From positions 1 to 8,708 of the forward strand of contig CAJWLW010000201.1 of assembly GCA_913042885.1 (NCBI GenBank): a DNA stretch of 8,708 bases, written 5' to 3'. Below, in pieces: positions 7,202 to 8,708 of the stretch. This DNA comes from an uncultured Lentisphaeria bacterium. GTDB taxonomy: Bacteria; Verrucomicrobiota; Lentisphaeria; JABSQK01; CAJWLW01. The position numbers and the translations under genes were made by a program. The notes below the pieces were generated by a model. It saw only the letters and a list, made by a program, of their open reading frames with translations, had not been told where the DNA came from and made no database searches. Positions within the stretch are counted from its first letter, which is position 1, and each line of letters begins with the position of its first letter.

Positions 7202-7250
7202 TGACGAAATGAACGGCGGCAGTGGCCTGTTCTGCTTGCCTGCAGTTGTG

Positions 7251-8339
7251 TCAGACATACCTGTCGATGATCGCGCCGAGTTGATCGACTTTTTCTTCGA
7301 TATCCTTGACCAGGCAAAATTGGGTGTGGGTGCGGTCGAGATTTTCCTCGGCGTAATGAATCTTGTAATAGGTGTCGCCGTTGAGGTAATCGGCCAGGAA
7401 GCGGATGCCGTTCTCGAAAGTCATGAGAAAACCGGCATGCGGCAGCAGTTCAATCTCCCGCGGCTGCAGAAATGACTTTGCTTCGCCGACGTAGCCGCGC
7501 ACCAGCGCTTCGTAGCGTTCGATGTCGAGTGACACTTTGCCAAGGTCCTTTTCATTCTCGGCGAAGTCGCCGGTCGAGGTCCGGACCAGTTCACCGAAGT
7601 CATACAGAAGCGAACCTGCCATGACCGTGTCCAGGTCGATGACGCAAACACCGGCACCGGTTTTAACGTCGAGCAGGACATTGTTTATCTTTGTGTCGTT
7701 GTGCGTGACGCGCACGGGAATCTCGCCGGATTCCAGGCCGTCGGTAACGATCCGGACCGTGTCTTTGCGGGCCAGCGCGAAATTGATTTCGTCGCGGCAT
7801 TGGGCGACTCGCCCGGCGGTGTCTGCGGCGATAGCGGATTCGAGTGCCGCCATGCGTGAGGGCGTATGATGGAAGCCGGGAATCGTTTCGTTGAGATCGT
7901 TGGCGTCGAGGTCGACGAGCATCCCTTGAAACCTGGCAAATGCGAAGCCGGCCGCCTCCGCCTGGCCCGGGTTTTGGACGAAGTCGTGATACTCAGTGTT
8001 CTCGACGAAAACGTAGGTGCGCCAGTAGTAGCCGTCGGCGTCGCGGCACAACGTGTCGCCGTTGCGTGCCTTGACGATTTCCAGCACCTGCTGCGGACCC
8101 GAGTCGAGTTTGCTGCCGAGATGTTCGCAGACCCGGACAATGTTGCGCATCATGCCGACGGGATCCTTGAAGACGTGATGGTTCAGCCGCTGGTGGATGA
8201 ACCGCCTGGAACCGTCGCCATCCCTGTAGGTCGCGGCGTAGGTGTCGTGGATATGACCGTTGCCGTAGGGTGTGCAGTCGACGAGGTCGCCCTCGATCGC
8301 GAAACCGGCCAGTACGTTTTTGATATCATCCGGAACCAT
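7251..8339 (-). CDS. Phosphotransferase-family anomeric sugar kinase, NahK/MdsC-like
   Basis: A 362-residue kinase of the aminoglycoside-phosphotransferase fold, very close in length to N-acetylhexosamine 1-kinase (NahK, about 359). Seen: the ATP-binding turn YGNGHIHDTY (25-34), the catalytic loop THNDTKINN (212-220) with D215 as expected base, the metal-binding VIDLD (233-237), and a C-terminal NGIRFLADYLNGD (310-322) typical of NahK relatives. NahK makes GlcNAc-1-P or GalNAc-1-P; relatives are often misannotated as 'mucin desulfatase MdsC'. The substrate here is unknown. ATG 8339 is chosen because homology starts just after it; a TTG at 8420 would add 27 residues encoded by an intergenic-looking A-tract and repeat. 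The ribosome site is weak (AGTGG). It is convergent with the GalU-like gene and on the same strand as the MdsB-like transferase 2 kb downstream, its probable functional partner. Confidence 0.88.
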   Translation of the reverse strand: MVPDDIKNVLAGFAIEGDLVDCTPYGNGHIHDTYAATYRDGDGSRRFIHQRLNHHVFKDPVGMMRNIVRVCEHLGSKLDSGPQQVLEIVKARNGDTLCRDADGYYWRTYVFVENTEYHDFVQNPGQAEAAGFAFARFQGMLVDLDANDLNETIPGFHHTPSRMAALESAIAADTAGRVAQCRDEINFALARKDTVRIVTDGLESGEIPVRVTHNDTKINNVLLDVKTGAGVCVIDLDTVMAGSLLYDFGELVRTSTGDFAENEKDLGKVSLDIERYEALVRGYVGEAKSFLQPREIELLPHAGFLMTFENGIRFLADYLNGDTYYKIHYAEENLDRTHTQFCLVKDIEEKVDQLGAIIDRYV

Positions 8340-8511
8340 GCCACTGAACGTAAGTGCGAACAGTTCACGAGTCAAGATTGCCGTGCCCGGAGATGCCGTC
8401 AAAAAAAAAGATGCTGTCAAGTGTAACCTTAGCGTCCTTGCCGACGACTAAGGAGGGTGAGCGCTCGATTCCCGCAATCACACATTCAACTCAAACTCGA
8501 AGAGGTTTCCG
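8340..8511. promoter_or_regulatory. Divergent intergenic region between the NahK-like kinase and the exported protein
   Basis: These 172 bases should hold promoters for both flanking genes. A perfect -35 hexamer TTGACA reads on the minus strand at 8420-8415, but the hexamer 17 bases on (GGCATC) is a poor -10. The region includes an A-tract with flanking direct repeats (8392-8420) and an orphan strong ribosome-site sequence AAGGAGGG (8450-8457). GAAGAGG at 8499-8505 is the likely ribosome site for the ATG at 8512. Confidence 0.4.
8392..8420. repeat. Tandem 11-bp direct repeat around an A-tract, candidate operator
   Basis: GATGCCGTCAA (8392-8402) and GATGCTGTCAA (8410-8420) differ at one position and are separated by seven A residues, for an 18-base repeat period. 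They lie 53-81 bases upstream of the NahK-like start, in the divergent gap, and overlap the TTGACA hexamer on the minus strand. That position suits a paired binding site for a regulator. No regulator gene is in the window. Confidence 0.55.
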
Positions 8512-8708
8512 ATGAAATCCAAGCTGCTGATCGTCTGTTTCGCCGTTACTATCGCTGTCACCGGCCTGGCGCACGGAGAGTTGATGGGCTTGCGCCGGGA
8601 GCATCAGCCGCAGATCGATGCGATCACCCAGCGGGCGATTAACGAGCTTGCGGCGCATCTGGATACCGGCCAGCACAACAAACTGGAAATCATCTACGCG
8701 GCGGCTCA
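8512..8708 (+). CDS. Exported protein of unknown function, N-terminal part (runs off the right edge)
   Basis: From ATG 8512 the frame stays open for 65 codons to the window edge. Residues 1-22 (MKSKLLIVCFAVTIAVTGLAHG) form a typical Sec signal: two lysines, a hydrophobic core and likely cleavage after LAHG or nearby. The mature start is polar and probably helical (REHQPQIDAITQRAINELAAHL, about residues 29-50). The ribosome site is GAAGAGG, ending 6 bases before the ATG. No family could be recognised from so short a piece. It is divergent from the NahK-like kinase and shares the gap containing the tandem repeat. There is no evidence that it belongs to the sugar pathway. Confidence 0.7.
   Translation, partial: MKSKLLIVCFAVTIAVTGLAHGELMGLRREHQPQIDAITQRAINELAAHLDTGQHNKLEIIYAAA

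Noticed and set aside
7202..7250. Terminator hairpin between the convergent GalU-like and NahK-like genes
   Set aside because: GGCAG and CTGC/GCC segments are present but do not form a continuous stem, and no T-tract follows on either strand.
8340..8420. N-terminal extension of the NahK-like kinase from TTG 8420
   Set aside because: It would translate the A-tract and repeat, starts with a rare codon, has no ribosome site, and family homology begins only after ATG 8339.
7866..8426. 186-codon plus-strand frame opposite the NahK-like kinase
   Set aside because: Mirror of the kinase coding strand, with no domain and a valine-rich shadow composition.
8457..8642. Small plus-strand frame starting at GTG beside AAGGAGGG
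   Set aside because: The ribosome site has zero spacing to the GTG. The frame overlaps the better-supported signal-peptide gene at 8512 in another frame and reads as an arginine-rich shadow.

Overview
This is a chromosomal-looking window of about 58% GC (by eye) from a Gram-negative-type bacterium. It contains six complete protein genes, plus one gene cut off at each edge. There are no tRNA or rRNA genes, CRISPR arrays, transposases or phage genes. The phylum cannot be fixed from the sequence. The families present (DUF547, NahK-like kinase, MdsB-like nucleotidyltransferase, bacterial glucuronokinase-like GHMP kinase, UxaA family) would suit a carbohydrate-degrading PVC-type bacterium or a proteobacterium equally well.

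Layout: (1) 1-268 (-), the N-terminal part of an exported DUF547 protein. (2) 381-1577 (+), a 12-helix MFS transporter, divergent from it. (3) 4312-1673 (-), an 879-residue altronate/galactarate dehydratase-family protein, nearly twice the usual length. (4) 5228-4314 (-), a sugar-phosphate nucleotidyltransferase lying directly upstream of gene 3, with a 1-nt gap. (5) 5382-6389 (+), a GHMP kinase closely resembling plant glucuronokinase. (6) 6386-7201 (+), a GalU-type uridylyltransferase whose start codon overlaps the stop of gene 5 (ATGA). (7) 8339-7251 (-), a NahK/MdsC-like anomeric sugar kinase. (8) 8512-end (+), the signal-peptide end of an exported protein.

The core (4314-8339) holds two anomeric sugar kinases and two nucleotidyltransferases. 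It can be read as two 'kinase plus pyrophosphorylase' modules, each turning a free sugar into sugar-1-phosphate and then NDP-sugar. One module is the coupled glucuronokinase-like/GalU pair, which predicts uronic acid -> uronate-1-P -> UDP-uronate. The other is the NahK-like kinase and MdsB-like transferase, which flank the first module on the opposite strand. The dehydratase-family protein is coupled to the second module and would add uronate or aldarate chemistry.

The most striking feature is the dehydratase-family protein. It carries one SAF domain followed by two tandem copies of the catalytic core, and these have decayed in complementary ways. The first copy lost the three conserved cysteines of the middle domain but kept the C-domain CGGSD motif. 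The second copy kept the three cysteines and lost CGGSD. A second point is an 11-bp tandem direct repeat flanking an A-tract, in the divergent intergenic region next to the NahK-like gene.
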